The position numbers and the translations under genes were made by a program. The notes under the pieces are model-generated. The model searched no databases, had not been told where the DNA came from, and saw only the letters and a program-made list of their open reading frames with translations. Positions 8,273-15,405 of a stretch of DNA of 64,000 nt are shown piece after piece; the stretch's first letter is position 1; every line of letters begins with the position of its first letter. Where the stretch lies: contig JAGPCY010000006.1 in NCBI GenBank assembly GCA_018057825.1, positions 226,221-290,220 on the forward strand. Reading direction: 5' to 3'. The DNA comes from Kofleriaceae bacterium. GTDB taxonomy: Bacteria; Myxococcota_A; Polyangia; Haliangiales; Haliangiaceae.

Positions 8273-9297
8273 GGTGATGCCTCGAGGATAGCGCGCTTGA
8301 GCGCGGTTGAGGGGCCCCGCCAGAGCGATGCAAGCTCGCGAAATGTCTCGCCATGGCGGCTCATCAAGCCGAGCGCGATGCAGATGACGTCATCGCGCTC
8401 GTCGGCAGGCCGGGCCGCCGCCGCCTGCTCCCCGCCGCGGATGGCGCCCGGCACGTCGATCGACGCGATGGAGTGCGCCGTCAGGGGCGTCAGCACGGCC
8501 GCGAGCAACCGGTAGAGCTTCCCGACCTCACCGCGCACCGGGCGATTCAGCAAGCGCTCGAGCACGAACCGCAGGTCCTCGGACGTGTCGATCACACGCT
8601 GGCTGCTCTCGAGTTCGTGCGCGCGCGCGCCGGCTAGACGCTCGACCATCGTGTCGAGACGCTGCGTGGCGTTGAGGACGTCGCGCAGGTGTTGCTGGAC
8701 CGCGCCGCCTGGCGTCACTCCTCGGTGCTTGTAGTCGATGTCGTGAGACAGTTCGTTGAACACGTGCCTCGCGATCGACGTGAGCTGGACCTCGCAGATC
8801 GCGCCCTGCAGCGAGACGTCAACATCGGCGCTGTCGAGCACGACGAGGATGTGCGTGGCCTTGTAGCCCGAGTCCTTGTCGAGGACCTCGTCGGCCCTGC
8901 CGGGAGGACGGCCGGGTAGCGCCGTGCGAACGACATCGGCGGCGACTGACTCCTGGCGAGGGTCGTACACGATGACCCGGCAGCCGGCGAGGTCCGTCAT
9001 GGTCCGGTTCAGGTGTGTAAGGAGCGCGTCCACGACGTAGCGCTCATCCTCGCGGCGGGCTCGGAGTTTTCCGCGGACATCCTCAGGATGCTTGGCGCGT
9101 GACGACAACAAGACGGGGATCGCGGCTTCGCGCAGCTCGCGACGGAGGCGTTGCTCGACAAACCGCGCCGCCGCTTCGTACCGCGCCATCTCTAAGCGAT
9201 AGCGCTGCACGATGCGCTCGATATCTCCTTCGTCCAATCCCCTCCGCGCGGGCTCCTGCATCACCGGCGCACCGTAGCGGAGCGGTCTGACAGCCAC
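8269..9297 (-). CDS. RelA/SpoT-type (p)ppGpp synthetase-domain protein
   Basis: 342 aa from a GTG start (a second choice is the ATG 12 codons later, giving 330 aa). The N-terminal half keeps the synthetase motifs: SRAKHPEDVRGKL (residues 66-78, the basic ATP-binding segment), TDLAGCRVIVYDP (101-113), GYKATHILVV (144-153) and CEVQLTSIARHVFNELSHDIDYK (168-190), with the E-x-Q catalytic pair at 169/171. No HD hydrolase, TGS or ACT domain is present, so it is a small-alarmone-synthetase type, like RelQ or the toxSAS toxins that make alarmones or pyrophosphorylate tRNA. The C-terminal 150 residues are unrecognised. Its genetic setting favours a defence/toxin role; housekeeping alarmone synthesis cannot be excluded. 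Confidence 0.85.
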   Translation of the reverse strand: MAVRPLRYGAPVMQEPARRGLDEGDIERIVQRYRLEMARYEAAARFVEQRLRRELREAAIPVLLSSRAKHPEDVRGKLRARREDERYVVDALLTHLNRTMTDLAGCRVIVYDPRQESVAADVVRTALPGRPPGRADEVLDKDSGYKATHILVVLDSADVDVSLQGAICEVQLTSIARHVFNELSHDIDYKHRGVTPGGAVQQHLRDVLNATQRLDTMVERLAGARAHELESSQRVIDTSEDLRFVLERLLNRPVRGEVGKLYRLLAAVLTPLTAHSIASIDVPGAIRGGEQAAAARPADERDDVICIALGLMSRHGETFRELASLWRGPSTALKRAILEASP

Positions 9298-9342
9298 GCC
9301 TCATGATGGAGCGTGCCTCGACGCGCGCGGGCTCGCGGCGTC

Positions 9343-9359
9343 GTTACCCGCTGGGTAAC
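9343..9359. promoter_or_regulatory. Perfect palindrome, possible operator
   Basis: GTTACCC-GCT-GGGTAAC is a perfect 7-bp inverted repeat with a 3-bp centre. It lies in the 91-bp gap between the nuclease-like gene and the RelA/SpoT-domain gene, 46 bp before the GTG start of the latter. A palindrome of this kind in such a gap is typical of a dimeric repressor site. A short hairpin terminator is less likely because no T-run follows. Confidence 0.5.
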
Positions 9360-9388
9360 ATCTTCGCTCGGGTGTGTGTGCGCGGCGA

Positions 9389-10573
9389 TCACGAGCGAGG
9401 AAGGGCCACGTCGCCGAGGATGGCGCGCATGGACTTGTCGAACCAGAGGACCTTCACGCCGACGTAGCCGAGGAAGTCGCGGGCCGTTTGCGACGGCACC
9501 TCCGGGAACAGCACGGCGAGATCCACGGCCGCGCGCTCTTGGTGCATGCGTCGGTAGTCCAAGAGCTGGCCGACGGCCAGCCGGCACGTGGACATCGAGG
9601 CGTCCGTCTTCAACTCGACCAGAAGATGTCGGCCGGAGCCTTGGTAGTCGCGGATCAGGGCGTCGAAGAGGCTGGCCTTGTCGCTCCCCTCGTCGATCTT
9701 CAGCGAGGCACGCTTCCCGATGTCAAGGAGCGCGTTGGTCATCTTGTGGTGGCGTCGCCGCATCTTCGTCGTGGCGGCGGCGCGTAGTACCGCGACATCT
9801 CCGTCGTTGCGGCTGGCGAGCGGCTTGCCGCGCCCGGGCCGCGGCGCTCGCCGTGGCGTGGCGAGCTTGGCTCTCAGACCCTCGTCTGCGCTGGCGACAT
9901 CCAGCGCGAACGCGTCGTCGATCCCCGCCTGGCCGATGAGGCCAACGAGGTGGTCGTGTTGCGCGGCGGTCGATGCCGACGCGAGGTGGAGGAGCCTCAG
10001 GAGCTCTTTGGTGTAGCCGTTGATGATCGGCGCGCGGCGCCGCGGATCCAGGCAGGCGAGCAACGGCGTCAGAAGATTCGCGGGGTGCCCAGCGCTAGCG
10101 CCATGTCGAGGAACCCCGGCGAGCGACCCCAGCCCCGCGTAGGCGTCGCTGACGACGTGATCGCTGCTCGCGGTCGCGATCGCTTGAACGATCCTCCAGA
10201 CGGGCCGCGCGTTCTTGGCCATCCAGGCGCGCGCGTGATTTCGATAGGCGGCGTAGTAGTTCGTGATCCCGATCGGCTGCGAGGCCAGGGCGACAATTTC
10301 CTCAGCCACGCTGTGGTCTCGGAGTTGCTCGACGAGCTCCCTCGTGGAGCCGGACGTCAGCTCGACGCCGAGGATGATGGAGAACGCCGGCCCAGCGACA
10401 GCGCGCGTGCTGTCATCGCTGGTCACGCCACGCCTCACGGTGATCCAGGTCAGCTTGCAGAGCGCGTAGAGCAGGTCTGCCGACGGCACGTCGCCCTTCG
10501 GGCGATAGGTGTCGTAGACGGTCCGCACTAGGCGCGCGGTGCGCCGTTCTCGCTCCAACCAGCGCATGTTCAT
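9389..10573 (-). CDS. PD-(D/E)XK nuclease-like protein
   Basis: A 394-aa protein beginning MNMRWLERERRTARLVRTVYD. The N-terminal 230 residues are helical with no family I recognise. After a basic linker (TPRRAPRPGRGKPLASRN) the C-terminal domain reads LFDALIRDYQ, then HLLVELKTD, then RLAVGQLLDYRR. That gives D304...E320-x-K322 and a following Gln helix, which is the PD-(D/E)XK core of restriction-like nucleases. It is first in the minus-strand cluster with the RelA/SpoT-domain protein and the 166-aa protein. A role in cutting foreign or self DNA/RNA is inferred from the fold motif and from the neighbouring type I system. Confidence 0.75.
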   Translation of the reverse strand: MNMRWLERERRTARLVRTVYDTYRPKGDVPSADLLYALCKLTWITVRRGVTSDDSTRAVAGPAFSIILGVELTSGSTRELVEQLRDHSVAEEIVALASQPIGITNYYAAYRNHARAWMAKNARPVWRIVQAIATASSDHVVSDAYAGLGSLAGVPRHGASAGHPANLLTPLLACLDPRRRAPIINGYTKELLRLLHLASASTAAQHDHLVGLIGQAGIDDAFALDVASADEGLRAKLATPRRAPRPGRGKPLASRNDGDVAVLRAAATTKMRRRHHKMTNALLDIGKRASLKIDEGSDKASLFDALIRDYQGSGRHLLVELKTDASMSTCRLAVGQLLDYRRMHQERAAVDLAVLFPEVPSQTARDFLGYVGVKVLWFDKSMRAILGDVALPRS

Positions 10574-10622
10574 GAGCTGAAAGCTATCAGATCGCGGTGA
10601 GGCGATCGGCTACGACCGCTTG

Positions 10623-10700
10623 ATGAAGGCGAACACGGTGAAGACAAGGACTCACTCGCTTTTCCGGCAGGGGTCGTATTGGTTCTCGCGCATCCCCAAC
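10623..10700 (+). pseudogene. Possible IS4-like transposase C-terminal remnant
   Basis: Reads [20 protein letters not shown] followed by FSRIPNM. This resembles the conserved end of IS4-type DDE transposases (SLFRQG-x-W/Y-x-x-x-IP-x-M) as I remember it. The match is short and there is no upstream catalytic domain, so at most it is a scar. Codon use is less GC-rich than the neighbours. Weak call. Confidence 0.3.
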
Positions 10701-10705
10701 ATGTC

Positions 10706-10731
10706 GTACCCGTTCACGGTACCCGTTCACG
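10706..10731. repeat. Exact 13-bp tandem duplication
   Basis: GTACCCGTTCACG occurs twice head to tail with no gap. It sits between the two transposase remnants, so it could be an insertion or excision scar. Confidence 0.7.
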
Positions 10732-11113
10732 GGGTGGGCCGGATCACCCCGGCGGCTCGCGACGGCCTGCGCGGCCTTCGAGCGACTCGGTGTGCTCGCG
10801 GTGCGCGGCGCCCGGCGGCGGCGCGCCCGGCGGCCAGGGTGGCGACGCGATCGGAGACCATGGCGGCGACGGTGGCGCGGACGGCGGCGGCCTCGCCGAG
10901 TTCCTCGGGCAGCGAGACCTGGCGCGTGACCTTCTCGGGCAGATGACCGTCCTCGCGGAAGGACCTGGACGTCCGCGCGACCTCGAGCGGCTGCCCCGAC
11001 AAGAACGCCTGCCAGGTCGAAACGCCGGGCCAGGCCTCGGCCTCCTCGACCAGCCCGACCAGCCCCGCGGCGACCGGACTGGTCGCGACGTACACGATCG
11101 TGGCGATCGCGTC
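10727..11113 (-). pseudogene. C-terminal remnant of a RAYT/IS200-like transposase
   Basis: From the upper end it reads DAIATIVYVATSPVAAGLV, then EEAEAWPGVSTWQ, and later [17 protein letters not shown]. This is the C-terminal signature of REP-associated (Y1/HUH) transposases: a Y-V-x-x-N-P-V-x-A-G-L-V helix, a W-P-G/W-S segment, then the P-x-x-V-x-L-x-L-x-x-P tail seen in the myxobacterial branch. The HUH metal-binding half is missing; upstream sequence is Pro/Ser noise and then the NUDIX stop. The end overlaps a dispersed repeat (10753-10806), as might be expected if the transposase once served that repeat family. Confidence 0.6.
10753..10806 (+). repeat. Dispersed repeat, copy A
   Basis: About 54 bp, containing GACGGCCTGCGCGGCCTTCG then AGCGACTCGGTGTGCTCGCG. 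A near-identical copy lies at 12095-12148, so the two bracket the NUDIX gene as direct repeats about 1.34 kb apart. Confidence 0.8.
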
Positions 11114-11193
11114 CTGGGGATGGGGCGGCTGTGGGTGAAGGAGACGGGCCTGGAGCGGCCGCGGCGGGCGGCGGCTCGATGGGGCGGGGGCGG

Positions 11194-11754
11194 TCAGAGG
11201 GGCTGGTAGGCGGCGGGGCCGGGGGTGCCGCGACCGGCGAACCAGCGGCGGGCGAGGGTGAGGTGGGCGCTGAAGGCGAAGGTGTGGTCGAGGTCGTCGG
11301 CGCCGAAGATGACGCCGCGCTCGAGGGCCTCGGGGCTCGGGACGAAGGGGGGCCAGGTGGTGGGATCGACGGGCGGGCAGGTGGCGAACAGGAGGATGCG
11401 ATTGGGACGCGGGGAGCTGGAGACGGCGTCGAGGAGGGTGACGGTGGTGGGATCGATCGCGACCTGCACCTCCTCCTGCACCTCGCGGGCGGCGGCGTCT
11501 TGCCAGCGCTCGTGGGCCTCGATGAACCCGCCGACGAGGGCGAGCTTGCCGCGGCCGGGCTCGAGGCCACGGCGCACGACCAGGAGGCCGAGGCGATCGC
11601 CGACGACGACGGGGACCAGGGTGACGGCGACGGGCAGCGGATTGGCCCACACGACGGTGCGGCACTCGGGCTGGACGCACTGGCGCGGGTAGGCGTCGGT
11701 CGACGGGAACGCGGTGCCGCAGGCGTGGCAGAAGCGATCGATCGTCGCGGTCAT
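11194..11754 (-). CDS. NUDIX hydrolase with N-terminal zinc ribbon
   Basis: A 186-aa protein. Residues 9-31 form a zinc ribbon (C9-x-x-C12 ... C26 ... C31), followed by VVWANPLPVAVTLVPVV, the usual entry to the NUDIX fold. The NUDIX box GGFIEAHERWQDAAAREVQEE spans residues 75-95 and keeps the G-x5-E-x7-REU-x-EE pattern. The ribbon resembles NADH pyrophosphatase (NudC) and related NADH/ADP-ribose hydrolases, but the NudC SQPWPFPxS substrate motif is absent, so the substrate is open. Bracketed by direct repeats and transposase remnants within the defence-like region, so it may be cargo; NUDIX enzymes also occur in ordinary nucleotide housekeeping. Confidence 0.9.
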   Translation of the reverse strand: MTATIDRFCHACGTAFPSTDAYPRQCVQPECRTVVWANPLPVAVTLVPVVVGDRLGLLVVRRGLEPGRGKLALVGGFIEAHERWQDAAAREVQEEVQVAIDPTTVTLLDAVSSSPRPNRILLFATCPPVDPTTWPPFVPSPEALERGVIFGADDLDHTFAFSAHLTLARRWFAGRGTPGPAAYQPL

Positions 11755-12166
11755 CGACCCGAGGATATCACCGCCGCATCGGACGACTCGGAGGCCCGCT
11801 GCGACGCGGCCGGGCGGGCTCGTCCACGCGCGGGTCCTGGAGCACCGAACGGTTTGAGAGGCCTGCTGCGACGCGGCCGTAGGGGCACCTCCGGGCGTAC
11901 GTCTGATGCTCGCTCGTCGTGTCGTCGACGACACTCCTCGCTGCGCTTCGGGCGTGCGCCGGAGCTGCCTCACACCTCCGCGTCTCGCGACGGCATTCAA
12001 GCCGTTCGGTGCTCGAGGCGCGCTCGCCGGATCGTGGACGGCCATGGTCGCTGGGCCTCGGGCGTGGGCCGGGAGCTGCCGCGCACGTCCACGGCCCGCG
12101 ACGGCCTGCGCGGCCTTCGAGCGACTCGGTGCGCTCGCAGTGCGCGGAGCGCGGCGGCGGCGAGGC
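11755..12166. repeat. Cluster of GC-rich direct and inverted repeats
   Basis: No gene fits this 410-bp stretch. It holds (1) dispersed repeat copy B at 12095-12148; (2) an 18-bp inverted pair, GAGCACCGAACGGTTTGA at 11840-11857 and its complement at 11997-12014, one mismatch; (3) two copies of GAGGCCYGCTGCGACGCGGCCG at 11790-11812 and 11859-11881; (4) two diverged direct copies of about 50 bp, starting TTCGGGCGTGCGCCGGAGCT near 11947 and CTCGGGCGTGGGCCGGGAGC near 12057. This looks like layered REP-type elements between the NUDIX and hsdS genes. Confidence 0.75.
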
Positions 12167-13942
12167 TCAGCCGGCCCAGGTGTAGGTGGTGCCGCGGGCC
12201 TTGCCGTGGGTGTGGACCTGGCCGGCGGCGATGAGGTCCTGGAGGGCGGCGCGGACGGCGGCGGGGGCGAGGCCGGTGGTCTGGGCGATGGCGGCGGCGG
12301 TGAGGCGGCCGTCGGATTGCTGGAGGGCGGCGACGACGAGGTCCTGGGCGGCGGGCTCGGGGGCGGCGCGCTCGCGACGCTCGAGGGCGTGCTGAAACAG
12401 CGGGCCGCTCTCGGCGGCCTGGGCCAGGGTGATGGGCGGCGCGGCGTAGGTCGGCGCGGGGGCGGCGGCGCGCGACCGACGCGCGACCGGAGCCTCCTCG
12501 GCCTTGGCGGCGCGGAGGCGTGCGAGCAAGACCTCCGCGGGCTCGTCCGCCGGATCTTGCGGGACGAGCTCGCCGCGGAAGGCCTTGGCGAGGGCGGCGC
12601 GTTCGGCGAGTTCAAAGGCGTCTCGGGCCGCCTTCGTGTGCCCTGCAAGTCCACTGGCGGCCTCGAGCAGTGCGCGGGTGAGGCCGACGAGCACATCTTG
12701 CTCTTCCCTCGGCGGCACAGGGAACGGAAGAGGTCGGAGGCGCTCGGACGTAAGGTGCGCGATATTCACGGTCTGGGAAGATGCGCGCTGGAACAGGCCA
12801 GTGAGCAGGTGGTGCATGAACACGAGCTGCGCGTACGCGGGCGACACAAGGGCGTCATGTGCGCGGAACCGATGAACCGTTGCCTGGATGCACAGGTCGT
12901 CTATTCCGCCGTGATAGATGGCGCTTTGGCCGACCTTCTCGGGGCTCTGTCCCTCGCTGAGGATGATGTCTCCGGGCTCAAGCCGGTACAGAGAGAGTTC
13001 CTTCGCATCGAACGGCATCTCCTTGAGATCATCCAAGTCGAGGCGATCGAGCTTCACGTTGGCGACTCGGATGTACTTCTTCAGCGCACGGCCTTCTTCG
13101 CCCGCGATGTATTCGCTATCGGCGCGGCGTCGGCCCAGTAGGACGTCGCCGACCGACTCGATGGTTGACCAGTGCCAACCGGCGGGTAGCGACGTTGGCG
13201 GCAGCGGGCTGCTGCCGCTCCTCGGCGAGGCTCGTCGTGTACTTCCGTTGTTGCGAGTTCGTGCGAAGTAGCGCTCAAGCAACGCGCTGGCCGGCTCGAC
13301 GTCGGGGTTGGCGGCGCGCCAGTCGGCGGTGAGGTCGCCGCGGAAGGCGGCGGCGAGGATGGAGCGCTTGAGCTTGTCGATGAGCGCGGGGAGGCGTTCG
13401 AGGCGGGCCTTGGCGGCGCGGGTCTGCGCGAAGACCTCATCGAGCTTCGCGACGATGCGGCGCTGCTCATTGAGAGGCGCCACGCGAACTTCGACCCGCC
13501 GGATGTCATCCAGGCTGAGCCCCGCCTTCGTGGCGCCCTTGCGAAGTGCGACTAGCTTGCTGCGTCCAGGACCAGCGAGTTGCCAAGCGAGGAACTCGTT
13601 GCAGAGTCCGTTCTGCGGACGCGCCAGTGCGATGTGCTGGTTGACGTACGCCTCGCCGAGGTCGGGCGGGACGATCGCGACGCGTCCGATCTCCGCCGTG
13701 ATCGATATCAGAATGTCGCCAGGCCGCAGTGCGGTGCGCGCTCCTTCCGCCCCACTTGGGGGCTGGACGCGCTGCACGTTGGCAAGACTGAGATCGATCG
13801 CCTGGTCCCGCATGTTGCCGATGCGAACGAACAGGGGGCCGACGTCCGAGTAGTGTTCGGCCCAGCCGCGCGACCCGCTAGTAACGACTCCGAAGAGGCG
13901 CCCTGCTTCGGCCTTGCTCCAGCCGTTCGGTAGCGCAGTCAC
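12167..13942 (-). CDS. hsdS: Type I restriction-modification specificity subunit HsdS with extra C-terminal domain
   Basis: 591 aa, starting at a GTG that overlaps the hsdM stop (GTGA). Two target-recognition domains: about residues 5-180 (MTALPNGWSKAEAGRLFGVV ... DDIRRVEVRVAPLNEQRRIV) and about 240-430 (LPAGWHWSTIESVGDVLLGR ... LPFPVPPREEQDVLV), each followed by a conserved helical spacer (ARLERLPALIDKLKRSILAAAF and AFELAERAALAKAFRGEL). The spacers set the gap between the two half-sites. Beyond the usual end (VLLARLRAAKAEE) there is a further 110-residue tail ending AAAIAQTTGLAPAAVRAALQ...TYTWAG, which looks like a winged helix. The TRDs decide sequence specificity, which cannot be predicted here. 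Confidence 0.95.
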   Translation of the reverse strand: MTALPNGWSKAEAGRLFGVVTSGSRGWAEHYSDVGPLFVRIGNMRDQAIDLSLANVQRVQPPSGAEGARTALRPGDILISITAEIGRVAIVPPDLGEAYVNQHIALARPQNGLCNEFLAWQLAGPGRSKLVALRKGATKAGLSLDDIRRVEVRVAPLNEQRRIVAKLDEVFAQTRAAKARLERLPALIDKLKRSILAAAFRGDLTADWRAANPDVEPASALLERYFARTRNNGSTRRASPRSGSSPLPPTSLPAGWHWSTIESVGDVLLGRRRADSEYIAGEEGRALKKYIRVANVKLDRLDLDDLKEMPFDAKELSLYRLEPGDIILSEGQSPEKVGQSAIYHGGIDDLCIQATVHRFRAHDALVSPAYAQLVFMHHLLTGLFQRASSQTVNIAHLTSERLRPLPFPVPPREEQDVLVGLTRALLEAASGLAGHTKAARDAFELAERAALAKAFRGELVPQDPADEPAEVLLARLRAAKAEEAPVARRSRAAAPAPTYAAPPITLAQAAESGPLFQHALERRERAAPEPAAQDLVVAALQQSDGRLTAAAIAQTTGLAPAAVRAALQDLIAAGQVHTHGKARGTTYTWAG

Positions 13943-15402
13943 ACGCCCTCTGACGGCGCGCCTTGGGAGTCATTGCCCAGCAGCTCCTCCAGCGCGGCCA
14001 GATCCGCCAGCGCGCCCTCGAGCTCGCCGCGGATCTCCGCAGCGATCTCGGCCGGATCGCCCAGCGCGCTCTCGTCGTGGGCGTCGTCGTCTTTCAGCCA
14101 GGTCAGGTCGAGGTTGTCGTTGCGCTTGGCGATCTCGTCGCGGGTGAACGCGCGCCAGCGGCCCTCGGGCCCCTCGTCTTTGCGCTTGCTCTTGCCGCTC
14201 GGGTCCGCGCCGTAGGCGGCCACGAAGGGCCGCAGGTAGTCGGCGGTGAAGAGCGTGCGCTTGCCGAAGGCGGGAGCGTTGGTCCGCAGGTCGTGGACCC
14301 AGACCTTCTTGGTGTTGCCCTTCTCGGTCTGGCCGCGGGTGAAGAAGAGCACGTTGGTCTTCACGCCCTGGGCGTAGAAGATGCCCGTCGGCAACCGGAG
14401 GATCGTGTGCAGGTCGCACTTGTCCATCAGGTCGGCGCGGATCTCGCGGCCCTTGCCCTCCTCGAAGAGCACGTTGTCGGGCAGCACCACCGCGGCGCGG
14501 CCGCCGGGCACCAGGCCGCGGTAGATGTGCTGGAGGAACATGAGCTGCTTGTTCGACGTCTGGTAGGTGAGGTCGGTGCGGCTGCCGCCGCCGGCGCCCT
14601 TCTTGGTGCCAAAGGGCGGGTTGGTCAGGATCACGTGGGCCTTGGGCAGCTTCTCGCCGTCGGCGGACAGCGCGTCGCCGATGCGCACGGCGCCCTCGCC
14701 CACGCCCTCGATGTCGTGGAGCATGCAGTTCATGAGCGCCAGGCGTCGGGTCTCCGGCACCAGCTCGATGCCCACGAAGGCCTTGGTCTTCTGGAACTCC
14801 TGCGCGGTCACGCCCAGCGTGAAGTGGTCGTCGGTGTGCCGCTTCACGTAGGTGTCGGCCGCGATCAGGAAGCCCGCCGTCCCGGCCGCCGGGTCCTGCA
14901 CGATCTCGCCGGCCTGCGGCTTCATCACCTCGACCATCGCCTCGATCAGCGGGCGCGGCGTGAAGTACTGGCCGGCCCCGCTCTTGGTCTCGCTGGCGTT
15001 CTTCTCGAGGAGCCCCTCGTACATCGCGCCCAGGCCGTCGGTCTTGGCCGAGAACCAGTTGAGGTCGTCGATCGCGCCGACGAGCTGGGTCACGAAGCGC
15101 GGCTCGCGCAGCGCGGTCTGGGCGCCGGTGTAGATGGCCTTGACCAGCGGGTCCTTGGCCCGACCCAGTTTGAGCAGCATCGCCTTGTAGGCGTCGAGCT
15201 GATCGCCGCCGGGCGGCAGCGCCTTCAGATCGTCCCAGTGACAGCCGGCGGGCAGGCGACCGTCCTTCTCGGTCTCCTTGGCCATCTTCAGGAACAAGAG
15301 CAGCGTCAGCTCGGTGACGTACTGGTGATACGAGATGCCGCCGTCGCGGAGGAGGTGGCAGAGGTTCCAGAGCTTGGTGACGATGTCGCCGGTCGAGGTC
15401 AC
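13939..15402 (-). CDS. hsdM: Type I restriction-modification DNA methyltransferase subunit HsdM
   Basis: A 487-aa N6-adenine methyltransferase. N-terminal HsdM bundle (LWNLCHLLRDGGISYHQYVT), SAM-binding motif I DPAAGTAGFLIAAD around residue 167, and the catalytic NPPFGTKKG around residue 260. Length is normal for the family. It starts at a GTG 3 bp after the hsdR stop and overlaps hsdS, so R, M and S are made from one message in that order. With HsdS it methylates the host site; with HsdR it forms the restriction complex. All visible motifs are intact. Confidence 0.96.
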   Translation of the reverse strand: MTSTGDIVTKLWNLCHLLRDGGISYHQYVTELTLLLFLKMAKETEKDGRLPAGCHWDDLKALPPGGDQLDAYKAMLLKLGRAKDPLVKAIYTGAQTALREPRFVTQLVGAIDDLNWFSAKTDGLGAMYEGLLEKNASETKSGAGQYFTPRPLIEAMVEVMKPQAGEIVQDPAAGTAGFLIAADTYVKRHTDDHFTLGVTAQEFQKTKAFVGIELVPETRRLALMNCMLHDIEGVGEGAVRIGDALSADGEKLPKAHVILTNPPFGTKKGAGGGSRTDLTYQTSNKQLMFLQHIYRGLVPGGRAAVVLPDNVLFEEGKGREIRADLMDKCDLHTILRLPTGIFYAQGVKTNVLFFTRGQTEKGNTKKVWVHDLRTNAPAFGKRTLFTADYLRPFVAAYGADPSGKSKRKDEGPEGRWRAFTRDEIAKRNDNLDLTWLKDDDAHDESALGDPAEIAAEIRGELEGALADLAALEELLGNDSQGAPSEGV

Positions 15403-15405
15403 GTA

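Noticed and set aside
10620..10946. 108-aa plus-strand protein
   Set aside because: Only the first 27 residues look transposase-like; the rest is the reverse of the RAYT remnant and dispersed repeat.
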